DNA of 23,328 bases from a virus: positions 1 through 23,328 of the IMG/VR virus record IMGVR_UViG_3300023481_000013, one strand, 5' to 3'. Positions 13,449 to 20,849 of this stretch are shown one piece after another. The notes below the pieces were generated by a model that was not told the DNA's origin, ran no database searches, and worked only from the letters and a program-made list of their open reading frames with translations. Numbering within the stretch: the stretch's first letter is position 1; the number at the start of each line of letters is the position of its first letter. A program made the position numbers and the translations under genes.

Positions 13449-14395
13449 TGGCATCTTTTCAGTCGAGACGACTCATTGAACGGCTAATCCGAAGGGCCGA
13501 GCCAAAGATCCGCAGGGAGTTTGGACTTCTGGTGGCCTTCCTGAAAAGGCAGAACAGCCTGGACGACCTTGCCTTTTTCATTTCCACCGGGCGCATGGAC
13601 CTTGCTCTGGCGACGTTGGATCTTGCGTCGGAGCGCTTCGCAAACACTGTGATTGGCGTTATGTCTGGTGCGGCCGAGGAGGTCTCTGATGGACTCGCGA
13701 GCGCGTTGGGGATCCAAGTATCGTTCGATCGCACGAATATTGAAGCGGTGCAGGCATTCCAACGCAATCGCCTTCGGTTGGTTCGGGAATTCAGCCAGGG
13801 GCAGCGCGGTGCCGTCCGAGAAGCCTTGACTGACGGAATTCGGTTGGGACTCAACCCGCGACAACAGGCAGTGGCGTTTCGGAACTCCATTGGCCTGACC
13901 GGAAAACAGCAACGGGCGGTGAGTAATTTCCGCGCAGCATTGGAGCGGAACAGCTCTGAGGTATTCACGCGCAAGCTCCGAGATAGGAGATTCGACTCCA
14001 AGATCCGACAGGCCATCGCCAACGGAAAGCCGCTCAGCCGAGGAGAGATCGAACGAATGGTGGGTCGCTATCAGGAGCGATTCGTGAAATTTCGATCAGA
14101 AGTCATTGCGAGAACCGAGGCCCTTAGGTCTGCTCACGAGGGTGCAGAGGTGGCTTTTAAGCAGGCAACGGAAAAAGGGCACTTCCCTCCGGAGGCAATT
14201 CGTCGGATATGGAATACGGCCTCTGACGAGCGCGTACGCAGTTCCCACACATCCATGCACCTTCTTGAAGCCCGCGTGAACGAACCATTTCCAAGTGGTC
14301 TGGGCAACCTGCTCCTATTCCCAGGCGACCCTGCGGCACCGCCCGCGGACACCATCCAATGCAGATGCGTACTTGCAACGCGAGTCTCGCTCTGA
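13448..14395 (+). CDS. Phage head morphogenesis protein (Mu gpF / SPP1 gp7-like)
   Basis: A 315-residue protein from ATG 13448 (TGATG). The first 200 residues are helical and basic. The C-terminal 100 residues carry the family signature: VIARTEALRSAHEGAEVAF, then RIWNTASDERVRSSH, PFPSGLGNLLLFPGDP and finally APPADTIQCRCVL. The 'W.t..DeRvR.sH' and 'iqCRC' motifs are typical of minor capsid proteins of this family, which are a few copies inside the head near the portal and are needed for correct assembly or DNA ejection. In Mu-like modules this gene follows the portal; here five beta-rich genes and two connector genes stand between. Confidence 0.88.
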   Translation: MASFQSRRLIERLIRRAEPKIRREFGLLVAFLKRQNSLDDLAFFISTGRMDLALATLDLASERFANTVIGVMSGAAEEVSDGLASALGIQVSFDRTNIEAVQAFQRNRLRLVREFSQGQRGAVREALTDGIRLGLNPRQQAVAFRNSIGLTGKQQRAVSNFRAALERNSSEVFTRKLRDRRFDSKIRQAIANGKPLSRGEIERMVGRYQERFVKFRSEVIARTEALRSAHEGAEVAFKQATEKGHFPPEAIRRIWNTASDERVRSSHTSMHLLEARVNEPFPSGLGNLLLFPGDPAAPPADTIQCRCVLATRVSL

Positions 14396-14412
14396 TACTC
14401 ACAACCTCCGCT

Positions 14413-14841
14413 ATGACTGATCAGGAAACCTTCGAAGTCAGCACCTCGAAAATTATCAAAGTCGATGACAGCCTTGGGCTCGTCTTCGGCTACGGCATGG
14501 TTTGCTCCAAAGGAGGCGAGGAATACTTCGACACTCAGGGGGACGCCATCACCGAGAAGGCGATGGTGGAGGCTGCATGCGATTTCATGCTTCACAGCCG
14601 AGTCAGTGGGGACATGCACAAGGCCGGCGCCGATGGGAAGGCCGAGCAAGACGGTCAGGTTGTCTTTGCGTTCCCTTTGACTGCTGATATCGCAAAGGCG
14701 TTCGGTATCGCCACAGACACACTCGGTCTAATGGTAGCGGTCAAGCCTAGCTCGGATGTCTTTGCCAAGTTCAAGTCGGGCGAATATAGCGGCTTCAGCA
14801 TCGGCGGAGCCCGGATCGAGGAGGAGGTTGTCGAGGTATGA
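14413..14841 (+). CDS. Prohead protease, XkdF-like (S78-type)
   Basis: A 142-residue protein from ATG 14413, 17 bases after the previous stop; the frame is open to an ATG at 14359 inside the gpF-like gene, which I reject. The sequence matches the XkdF family of putative phage serine proteases: VFGYGMVCSKGGEEYFDTQG, FMLHSRVSGDMHKAG, and SGEYSGFSIGGARIEEE. His61 or His69 and Ser129 are the likely catalytic residues by analogy with the HK97 protease group. The enzyme would mature the head by cutting scaffold and capsid. It lies just before the scaffold-like gene and overlaps it (ATGA). No clear ribosome site is visible. At 142 residues it is short, but holds the core. Confidence 0.8.
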   Translation: MTDQETFEVSTSKIIKVDDSLGLVFGYGMVCSKGGEEYFDTQGDAITEKAMVEAACDFMLHSRVSGDMHKAGADGKAEQDGQVVFAFPLTADIAKAFGIATDTLGLMVAVKPSSDVFAKFKSGEYSGFSIGGARIEEEVVEV

Positions 14842-16019
14842 AATACCGACAAGGGAAGCGTCGTCGCATGACGAAGTTCCGCATTGATGAACTGTCTCCT
14901 GTGGATTTTCCTGCACAGGCTCCCGCCAAGGCTGTGCTGATGAAGCGGAAGCATAAAATCGACGACGAAGAGGATGCGAAGAACAAGGACCGCGGAGGTC
15001 TTTTCGGAAAGAACGAGGAGAGTACTATCGTCGTCATTACTTCAGCGACGGACGGCCACACACACGCCGTTTGGATGTATGGAGAGACAAAGGGCGGCGA
15101 GACGGGATATGGATTCAGCGAGGGAGACGAGAATTCACACGGCCACCCGTGGACGATCAATGCTGTGGGCGAGATTGAGATCGGAGAGAACTCTGGTCAT
15201 ACACACACAGTAGATCGTCAAGATTTTGCCAATGCCGTCTTGGCAACAATGAAACGCCTTGTCAAGTCTGGCAAGGAGATGCCTTTATCTAGCGAGCTTC
15301 AGAAGCTCATAAGCGAGTCCGGTTCAATCAAGGAGATACCCATGCCCGAACCGAAAACCGATCCCAAGGCTGTGGAGAAACTCCAGGCTGAGCTGGATCG
15401 AACGAAGAAAGTCGCTGAGCTGAACGATGCGCAAACCGCGCACTTCGGGAAGCTCGACGCAAAAGGTCAGGACGCCTACCTGGCCAAGTCCGCCGTTGAT
15501 CGCCAGGCGGCGATCGACGCGGAGATCGAAAAGGCAAAAGCGAATGAAAGCGTCGCGTACACCGACCTTGAGGGTAACGTCTTCACGAAAAGTGATGACC
15601 CCCGCATGGTTGCGTCCGCGAAGCGTGCCGACGAGGCGATCACGAAGGCAGCGAAGCTTGAGGTTCAAGCACAGTCTGCTGCCTTTGCGAAGCGCGCGTC
15701 CGTTGACATTCCTCATCTCCCCGGAGATGAGAATGTTGGCGCGGCCATCATCAAGGCCCTCGACGGCATCTCCGACAAAGACGTTCGAAAGAGCGCCATC
15801 GAAGCTGTTCGTGCGGGGTCCAAGGCAATCGAGGCCGCGTTTGAAAAGCGTGGCGTACTTGCCGGCGACAAGACTCCGAGCGCTGATGCGAATGCGGAGA
15901 TCGAGAAACGTGCTCGTGACATGGTGAAAGCCTCGACCGAGTCTCTTTCCTACTTGGATGCCTATCAGAAGGTGGCCGACGCGGAACCCGAACTCTACCA
16001 GCGCGCAATCGCCGGTTGA
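14838..16019 (+). CDS. Scaffold-like capsid assembly protein with a His-rich segment
   Basis: A 393-residue protein. The ATG at 14838 overlaps the protease stop (ATGA) with GAGGAGG ten bases upstream; ATG 14868 has AAGGGAAG and is a credible alternative. Residues ~12-38 (FRIDELSPVDFPAQAPAKAV) look like the end of an XkdF protease ('k...Is.VD.PAq..A'), so part of the protease family may have moved into this gene. Residues 72-125 hold three HxH motifs (His74/76, 101/103, 121/123) in the pattern DGHTH, HGHPW, GHTHT, likely a metal site. From ~170 on the chain is charged and mostly coiled-coil-like (KAVEKLQAELDRTKKVAEL, AEIEKAKANE), as in scaffolds. It probably guides capsid assembly and is then cut by the protease. 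Confidence 0.7.
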   Translation: MKYRQGKRRRMTKFRIDELSPVDFPAQAPAKAVLMKRKHKIDDEEDAKNKDRGGLFGKNEESTIVVITSATDGHTHAVWMYGETKGGETGYGFSEGDENSHGHPWTINAVGEIEIGENSGHTHTVDRQDFANAVLATMKRLVKSGKEMPLSSELQKLISESGSIKEIPMPEPKTDPKAVEKLQAELDRTKKVAELNDAQTAHFGKLDAKGQDAYLAKSAVDRQAAIDAEIEKAKANESVAYTDLEGNVFTKSDDPRMVASAKRADEAITKAAKLEVQAQSAAFAKRASVDIPHLPGDENVGAAIIKALDGISDKDVRKSAIEAVRAGSKAIEAAFEKRGVLAGDKTPSADANAEIEKRARDMVKASTESLSYLDAYQKVADAEPELYQRAIAG

Positions 16020-16051
16020 TCCCTCTCTGAAAATCAAAGGAGAACAGAGAA

Positions 16052-16459
16052 ATGCCCTTTACTGAAGCCGTAGAAGCGGTCTCATTCCCTATCGGCGGCG
16101 CGATTGCCCAAAACATCTTCGTCGTCGTCAACGCCAGTGGACAGGTGGCCGCTTCAGCTAACGGAGCTGCAGCTATCGGAGTCACCCTGGAGGCAGTTAC
16201 CGCTGCCCAATACAACTCAGGCGCAGGACAGGTGACTGTATCTGTTGCCCTGGTTCAAAAGGGTGGCAAGGTTCCCGTTCAAGTGACAGCTTCGTCGGCA
16301 GTCGCCGTTGGAGATGATGTCGCTTCGGACGCAAGCGGAACTGCAATCACCGCTGCCGTCGCTGACACCATCCTTGGCGTCTGCCTTGAGGCAGCGGGGG
16401 TTGATGCTGACCAAGAGGTCATCACGATCCTCCTACACTCACCCGGCGCCGTCGTCTAA
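16052..16459 (+). CDS. Capsid decoration (cement) protein, DUF2190-like
   Basis: A 135-residue protein with ribosome site AAAGGAGA before ATG 16052. Its make-up is Ala/Val/Gly-rich beta strand throughout: VEAVSFPIGGAIAQNIFVVV, AAIGVTLEAVTAAQYNSGAG, VSVALVQKGGKVPVQVTA, AVAVGDDVASDASG, TILGVCLEAAGVDADQ. 'GvtleA...G..v.V...G...v...a.vavGd.v..da.G......a.....iGv.leaa' is the trimeric decoration-protein pattern. It lies between the scaffold-like and major capsid genes, the standard spot. It would bind the outside of the expanded capsid and stabilise it. Confidence 0.82.
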   Translation: MPFTEAVEAVSFPIGGAIAQNIFVVVNASGQVAASANGAAAIGVTLEAVTAAQYNSGAGQVTVSVALVQKGGKVPVQVTASSAVAVGDDVASDASGTAITAAVADTILGVCLEAAGVDADQEVITILLHSPGAVV

Positions 16460-16488
16460 CCCACGCCAGCAAGAAAGGAAACTGAACA

Positions 16489-17460
16489 GTGCCTATTGTA
16501 TCGAACCCCACTGCTGGCGATGTCCATGTCAACACTCCTCTCACGAACTTCGCTCAGAAGTATCTTCAGAGCCAGGAGATGTTTATTGGTGGACGGGCCA
16601 TGCCCAACCATCCGGTTGCCAAACAATCGGATCTCTACTACACATTCTCTCGTGCCGACTTCTTCAGAGATGAAGCACAAGAACGTGCCGATGGAACTGA
16701 ATCGGCAGGCGGCGGATTCACGCCGTCCACCGATCCGTACTTCGCTCGGGTCTATGCATTCCACAAGGATGTCACAGACCGTCAACGCGCGAACCAAGAC
16801 TCGGTTATCCGACTCGACAACTCGGCAACTCAGTTTGTCACTCAGAAGCTCCTGATTCGACGCGATGTTCTTTTCAACACCGCGTTCTTTAAGACGGGTA
16901 TCTGGGGGACAGACGTTACGCCATCGCCCCTGTGGGATGTCGCGACTGGAACCCCGATCGCCGATGTTCGAACTGCCATCCGCACTGTTCAGGGGAACAC
17001 CGGGATGCGTCCGAACAAGATGATCATCGGAAGGATTGCTTGGGACGCGCTGCTTGACAGCGATGACCTGCTTTCCCGCATCACTGGCGGATCGACCGTT
17101 GGCCTTCCGGCCATGGTCCAGCGTCAGCTTGTTGCCGCTCTCTTCGAAATCGAGGAGATTTTCGTTTACGACAGTGTCGTGAACTCCGCGCAGCAAGGCG
17201 CAACTGAAGCCACTGGATTCATCGGAGGCTCAAAAGATGCGCTGGTTTACTACGCTCCGGATTCGTTGAGCCTTGATGAGCCTACTGCGGGCTCAATGTT
17301 CTCCTGGACCGGGTTCATGGGTGCGACTGAGAATGGAATGCGCATCAAGCGATTCCGCGAGGAGCGCCTAGAGTCCGATCGGATCGAAGGTCAAATGGCC
17401 TTCGACTTCAAGGTCGCTGCGTCCGAGCTGGGATATTTCTTCAGCACTGTGACTGCCTGA
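16489..17460 (+). CDS. Major capsid protein
   Basis: A 323-residue protein from GTG 16489, with AAAGGAA nine bases upstream. It follows the protease, scaffold-like and decoration genes and is followed by a strong hairpin, all usual for the major head protein. Recognisable stretches: QEMFIGGRAMPNHPVAKQSD, LDNSATQFVTQKLLIRRDVL (spine-helix-like), GMRPNKMIIGRIAWDALLD and the C-terminal RFREERLESDRIEGQMAFD. The 'N.m.ig...w.aL..' and the late 'r...e....d.ieg....d.kv' parts are those of HK97-fold capsid proteins. No long N-terminal delta domain is present; scaffold function is instead supplied by the separate 14838 gene. Confidence 0.85.
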   Translation: MPIVSNPTAGDVHVNTPLTNFAQKYLQSQEMFIGGRAMPNHPVAKQSDLYYTFSRADFFRDEAQERADGTESAGGGFTPSTDPYFARVYAFHKDVTDRQRANQDSVIRLDNSATQFVTQKLLIRRDVLFNTAFFKTGIWGTDVTPSPLWDVATGTPIADVRTAIRTVQGNTGMRPNKMIIGRIAWDALLDSDDLLSRITGGSTVGLPAMVQRQLVAALFEIEEIFVYDSVVNSAQQGATEATGFIGGSKDALVYYAPDSLSLDEPTAGSMFSWTGFMGATENGMRIKRFREERLESDRIEGQMAFDFKVAASELGYFFSTVTA

Positions 17461-17483
17461 TCCCCTCCTCACACTATCTCGAT

Positions 17484-17509
17484 GGCGCGGGGTCTTCGGA
17501 TCCCGCGCC
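17484..17509 (+). terminator. Strong UUCG-capped hairpin after the capsid gene
   Basis: Bases 17484-17494 (GGCGCGGGGTC) pair with 17499-17509 (GATCCCGCGCC) in an 11-pair stem with one G-U, closed by a C(UUCG)G tetraloop. It begins 24 bases after the capsid stop. What follows is pyrimidine-rich but is not a run of T, so it may be a weak terminator or an mRNA 3'-end stabiliser more than a classical intrinsic terminator. Confidence 0.7.
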
Positions 17510-17538
17510 ACCCTTCCATCCTTCTGAAGTCAAACCCT

Positions 17539-17883
17539 ATGGGCTCCATCCGACCTCGATATAGCCGTCACGCGAGTTTTGTTGCGGTGAAGCGCATCCG
17601 CTTGTCCAACACGGAATGGATCGAGCCCGGAGATGAGATCCCCTCTGGGGTTCGAAAATTCAGGCTCTTGGCGTGGTGGAGAAGGGGATTCGTTGAACAG
17701 GCTGGATCCAATCTCGCCGAGAGCAAGGTCGCTAAACACATGGCTCGGCTAGAGAGGGAGGGGGGCACTCCTCCGAAGTCGCCGGCAAAGAAGAAGACCA
17801 GGAAAGTGAAAAAACGATCTGACATTGTCCATGAACGTCTTTTCGAAGAAGGCGAGCATCTCGAAGAGCCCAACGAAGGCTGA
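17539..17883 (+). CDS. Hypothetical basic protein of the head-tail region
   Basis: A 114-residue protein. I chose ATG 17539; the longer frame from ATG 17482 would start inside the hairpin. The first 60 residues (PRYSRHASFVAVKRIRLSN, TEWIEPGDEIPSGVRKFRLL, AWWRRGFVEQAG) have a strand-turn pattern like small SH3-like phage proteins. The rest has a Lys/Arg-rich run (PPKSPAKKKTRKVKKRSD) followed by an acidic tail (FEEGEHLEEPNEG). The basic stretch may bind nucleic acid, but this is only composition. The gene stands between capsid and tail-completion genes, where short neck or connector proteins are common. I do not recognise the family. No strong ribosome site is seen. Confidence 0.6.
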   Translation: MGSIRPRYSRHASFVAVKRIRLSNTEWIEPGDEIPSGVRKFRLLAWWRRGFVEQAGSNLAESKVAKHMARLEREGGTPPKSPAKKKTRKVKKRSDIVHERLFEEGEHLEEPNEG

Positions 17884-17886
17884 CTA

Positions 17887-18291
17887 GTGTCACAAGCCGA
17901 CGACATCACCAAGCAACTCCAGAACCTGGGGGACAGGGTCATCATCAAAGTGGTCCTTGACTCCCTGGCGAACTTGGTGGCTGCCCCTTCTGAGGGGGGC
18001 ACGCCTGTAGACACTGGATGGGCTCGTGCTAACTGGATCCCATCTGTGGGGCAATCTTCGCGTGATCCTGTTGGCATGCCTGGGAATGCCGGTGCAGCAG
18101 CATCGGCGCAGCAATCAGGTTCCGCGCAGGTACTGAGTTACACCCAAGGAGACGGGAAGGTCTTCATTACAAACAACGTCCCGTACATCGGGGCTCTCAA
18201 TGATGGGCACTCTAAGCAGCAGCCGCGAGGGTTCGTCCAGCGCGCAATCAACAAGGCGCTGACCCAGGACATCGGAGGGTTTGCTACGTGA
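17887..18291 (+). CDS. Tail completion protein, HK97 gp10-like
   Basis: A 134-residue protein from GTG 17887, with AAGG about seven bases upstream. The motifs fit the HK97 gp10 / tail-completion family: GTPVDTGWARANWIPSVG near residue 38, then VFITNNVPYIGALNDGHSKQ and QPRGFVQRAINKAL. 'TPVDTGwaRanW', 'NN.pYi..Ln.GhS.QaP.Gfv..a' is characteristic. It joins tail and head. The gene overlaps the next by GTGA (18288-18291), so the two are coupled. Confidence 0.82.
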   Translation: MSQADDITKQLQNLGDRVIIKVVLDSLANLVAAPSEGGTPVDTGWARANWIPSVGQSSRDPVGMPGNAGAAASAQQSGSAQVLSYTQGDGKVFITNNVPYIGALNDGHSKQQPRGFVQRAINKALTQDIGGFAT

Positions 18292-18698
18292 CCACTCTTG
18301 CAGCAATGAGGGAGTCGATCACGCAGCGCTTTGAGGCAAACTTCACGGCGACTGATCGTGTTTTCTACCAGAACGAGGTGGCGAAGCCCTTGGCCACGGA
18401 AACGTGGGCTCGCCTTGTGGTAAGCAACGAAGGAACGCCTCCTTCGGGGATCACAATGGGAAAGACCGGCAACCGTCGGTTCACCCGGGTCGCTCGTGTT
18501 CTTATCCAGGTCTGGTCCCCAATCCGCGGCGGTATGGCTGCCGTGGATGCCCTCACCCAAACCGCACGCGCCATTTTCGAAGGCGTTTCATTCAGTGGAT
18601 TACGGTTCTTCGCCGCTGACGTTCGGGAGCTCGAAACCGATGGCAAGCACGTCGGGATGATCGTTGATGCCCCGTTCGACTACGAAGAACTAAAATAG
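18288..18698 (+). CDS. Tail terminator / minor tail protein candidate
   Basis: A 136-residue protein from GTG 18288 (GTGA overlap with the gp10-like gene). It lies between tail completion and the major tail protein, the normal place for the tail terminator (lambda gpU / HK97 gp11 class). Pattern: an N-terminal helix (MRESITQRFEANFTA), the strand WARLVVSNEG, then RFTRVARVLIQVWSPIRGG, a helix (AAVDALTQTARAIFEG) and VGMIVDAPFDYEEL. 'R.....v.vqv..P...G...a..la...r..f.g' is common to that family. It would cap the tail tube at the head-proximal end. The assignment rests on pattern and position. Confidence 0.72.
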   Translation: MTTLAAMRESITQRFEANFTATDRVFYQNEVAKPLATETWARLVVSNEGTPPSGITMGKTGNRRFTRVARVLIQVWSPIRGGMAAVDALTQTARAIFEGVSFSGLRFFAADVRELETDGKHVGMIVDAPFDYEELK

Positions 18699-18708
18699 GA
18701 GATTCCCC

Positions 18709-20274
18709 ATGGGACGCGTTCTCACAAACAACATCACACTCCAGTATGCCATTGAGGCAACTCCGGGCGTCCTGCCCGGGAGCCCCTCGTGGAAGATCCT
18801 TGAACCGAATACGGTTTCAACGATCGGCGCAAACATCTCCACGGTCCCTCGTGACCCAATCTCTGAACAGAGGCAGAGACGCAAGGGGGCGATCACGGAC
18901 TTGGACTCGGCGCTTGAGTTCGATGCAGACCTGACATTCGATTCGATCACCGATTTTGTAGAGGCGTTTGCCTTTGCAACTGGTGTCAACAAGGACGTGT
19001 ATCAGGCTGTGACTGCCGTTAGCACAACGCTCGACGACTACACTGTCGCTTCTCTCCCCGCGGCTGTGGCGAATAAGCTGGAGTTCGTGGTTGCGAGCTA
19101 TGCCTCGCTGATCTACGCGCGTGGGTTCACCAACGCAGCCAACAACGGACTCAAGGAGATCGACGCGGATATCGCTCCCGCCGCCACAACGATCACGGTC
19201 GCAGAAAACCTAGTGACAGAAGCATCCCCTCCGGCCAATGCGCGCATTGAACTTGCGGGCGTCCGCTCGCTGGCCGCCGCTGCTGATTTGACTTGGGATT
19301 GGACCGCAGGAACAGGTACTGCCCAGCTCATCTCTGCCGCGGATATCACCGACTGGACTGCGCTTGGATTTTCTGTGGGGCAGACTATCCATGTTGGATC
19401 GAAGACTACCGCAGGCGTTATCCAGAACGCGTTCGAAAACTCTGTTGCCAACGACATGTTCGGCTATGCGCGGATCGTCTCGATGGTTGCTGGAGTTATG
19501 ACACTCGACAAAGTCGATACTGCTCTCCAGTTTGATGATCTTGTGGCCCCTGCGACTGCAGTTGACATCTTGACTGGAGTCTTCGTTCGCAACGTTCCTG
19601 TGAGTAACACCACAGAATTCCTGGAGCGGACGTTCCAGTTCGAAATCCTGTGGCCCGATCTATTCACCGGACCTGCGGATGGGTTTTCATACTCGCCGTC
19701 GAACTATGCGAACTCGCTGCAAATCAGCTTCCCCTTGGCTGATAAATCGACGATGACGGTGGGATTCATTGGAACGGACACGGATAACCCGACAACGGTT
19801 CGGAAGACCAACGCTGCATCTGCGCTCGACCCTATCGGAACGGCAGCGTTCAACACTACATCCGACTTTGCTCGCCTTCGGATCACGGATGTAGATGAGA
19901 CGGGCCTGACAACCGACTTCAAGAACATCACTCTCACGCTGAACAACAATGTCAGCCCAGAGAAGGTGCTCGGCACGCTGGGGGCAAAGTTCATCAACAC
20001 CGGGAATTTCAATGTCACGGTTGAGGGGAACATCCTTTTCACAGAGCCATTGGTGGTCAATCGGATCCGGGCCAATACCACCGTCACAATGGATTTCATC
20101 CTCACCAACTCGGATGGGGCGATTGCCGTGGATCTCCCCTCAATGACGCTCGGGAACGGTGCTCCTGAACTTCCTGTGAATGAATCGGTCCAACTCGCCC
20201 TCACCGGAGAGGCATTCCAGGACGATACGCTGGGAACTTCGATCGGGATCACGATCTTTTCTGTCCCCCTATAG
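18709..20274 (+). CDS. Major tail (tube) protein
   Basis: A 521-residue protein from ATG 18709, with TAGGAGA overlapping the previous stop. The N-terminus (LQYAIEATPGVLPGSPSWKI, then ISTVPRDPISEQRQRRKG) follows the pattern of long siphovirus tail tube proteins: 'i.ya.E...G..P.sp.w..l.pn......................r.....g.......v...l.f......f'. A middle segment (TDWTALGFSVGQTIHVG, GYARIVSMVAGVMTLDK) is a beta insertion seen in some tube proteins. The last ~100 residues are an Ig-like or second tube-like beta part (FKNITLTLNNNVSPEKVLG, FNVTVEGNILFTEPLVVN). At 521 residues it is longer than the usual 150-350, explained by these extra parts. An intrinsic terminator follows. Confidence 0.82.
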   Translation: MGRVLTNNITLQYAIEATPGVLPGSPSWKILEPNTVSTIGANISTVPRDPISEQRQRRKGAITDLDSALEFDADLTFDSITDFVEAFAFATGVNKDVYQAVTAVSTTLDDYTVASLPAAVANKLEFVVASYASLIYARGFTNAANNGLKEIDADIAPAATTITVAENLVTEASPPANARIELAGVRSLAAAADLTWDWTAGTGTAQLISAADITDWTALGFSVGQTIHVGSKTTAGVIQNAFENSVANDMFGYARIVSMVAGVMTLDKVDTALQFDDLVAPATAVDILTGVFVRNVPVSNTTEFLERTFQFEILWPDLFTGPADGFSYSPSNYANSLQISFPLADKSTMTVGFIGTDTDNPTTVRKTNAASALDPIGTAAFNTTSDFARLRITDVDETGLTTDFKNITLTLNNNVSPEKVLGTLGAKFINTGNFNVTVEGNILFTEPLVVNRIRANTTVTMDFILTNSDGAIAVDLPSMTLGNGAPELPVNESVQLALTGEAFQDDTLGTSIGITIFSVPL

Positions 20275-20302
20275 ACGAACGAGATCCAAGTTGACATTCT
20301 TG

Positions 20303-20333
20303 CGGCGCGTGGCTCAGGCCGCGCGCCGTTTTC
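20303..20333 (+). terminator. Intrinsic terminator after the major tail gene
   Basis: Bases 20303-20313 (CGGCGCGTGGC) pair with 20318-20328 (GCCGCGCGCCG) in an 11-pair stem with one U-G, closed by a UCAG loop and followed by TTTTC. This is a good Rho-independent terminator. It lies 28 bases after the tail protein stop and would cut down transcription of the tail chaperone and tape measure genes relative to the tube gene. Confidence 0.85.
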
Positions 20334-20354
20334 AATTCCAGCAAGGATCAAACA

Positions 20355-20849
20355 ATGACCTCAAAGAGCCCCGCCCCCTCGCCTGCCCCGGCCGATTTTG
20401 GCCATCTTGCCAAGTACGACCTTTCGGATTTGCCAGAACGAACCTTCGTCTTCTATGACATCGAGGGCGAGCCTTCGCTGACCGTGATCCCTGCGACCAG
20501 TGCAAACAGGCCGTTCTGGAATGCCGTCATGGCTATTGCCACGAAGCGTAAACGCAGCGCCCAACAGATGCGTAGACTCGCGGCAGGGAAGGTGGATGAC
20601 AAGTTTATAGAGGAACAGCGTCAAAACACAAAGATGCTCATCCCAAGGCACTGTGTTGTCTCCTGGAAGGGTGTCAAGGATTCAAAGGGTGCAGAGGTGC
20701 CCTTCTCAAAGGAGAATGCTGCGCTGTTCCTGAATGCCATGCCTGACTGGATCTACAACGATTTTAACGGCTTCATCTCAAATTCCCGATCCTTCTTGGG
20801 CGAGGACGAGATGGACTCGGACGAGGTAGAGGAGATGGCGGGAAACTAG
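20355..20849 (+). CDS. Tail assembly chaperone, short form (gpG-like)
   Basis: A 164-residue protein from ATG 20355 with AAGGA about eight bases upstream. It lies between the tube and tape measure genes, where lambda gpG-type chaperones are always found. Readable parts: PADFGHLAKYDLSDLPERTF, FVFYDIEGEPSLTVIPATS, NRPFWNAVMAIATKRKR, IPRHCVVSWKGVKDSKGAEV and PFSKENAALFLNAMPDWIYN. The last two recall the 'r.cvv.W.gv.d..G..vpfs.ena..fl..lP.w....i..f' of this class. It is acidic at the end (DEMDSDEVEEMAGN). The TAG at 20847-20849 directly follows a slippery heptamer. The protein would coat the tape measure during tail assembly and be absent from the virion. Confidence 0.82.
   Translation: MTSKSPAPSPAPADFGHLAKYDLSDLPERTFVFYDIEGEPSLTVIPATSANRPFWNAVMAIATKRKRSAQQMRRLAAGKVDDKFIEEQRQNTKMLIPRHCVVSWKGVKDSKGAEVPFSKENAALFLNAMPDWIYNDFNGFISNSRSFLGEDEMDSDEVEEMAGN

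Noticed and set aside
14359-14412. ATG 14359 start for the protease
   Set aside because: Lies inside the gpF-like gene with no ribosome site; the extra residues do not resemble the family.
17482-17538. ATG 17482 start for the gene after the capsid gene
   Set aside because: It falls at the base of the UUCG hairpin and lacks a ribosome site; ATG 17539 is preferred.
20291-20296. TTGACA -35 promoter element
   Set aside because: No matching -10 box at 16-18 bases; the region is the terminator stem.
19704-20351. 215-codon minus-strand ORF
   Set aside because: Antisense to the major tail protein and spans the terminator; composition is that of a shadow frame.
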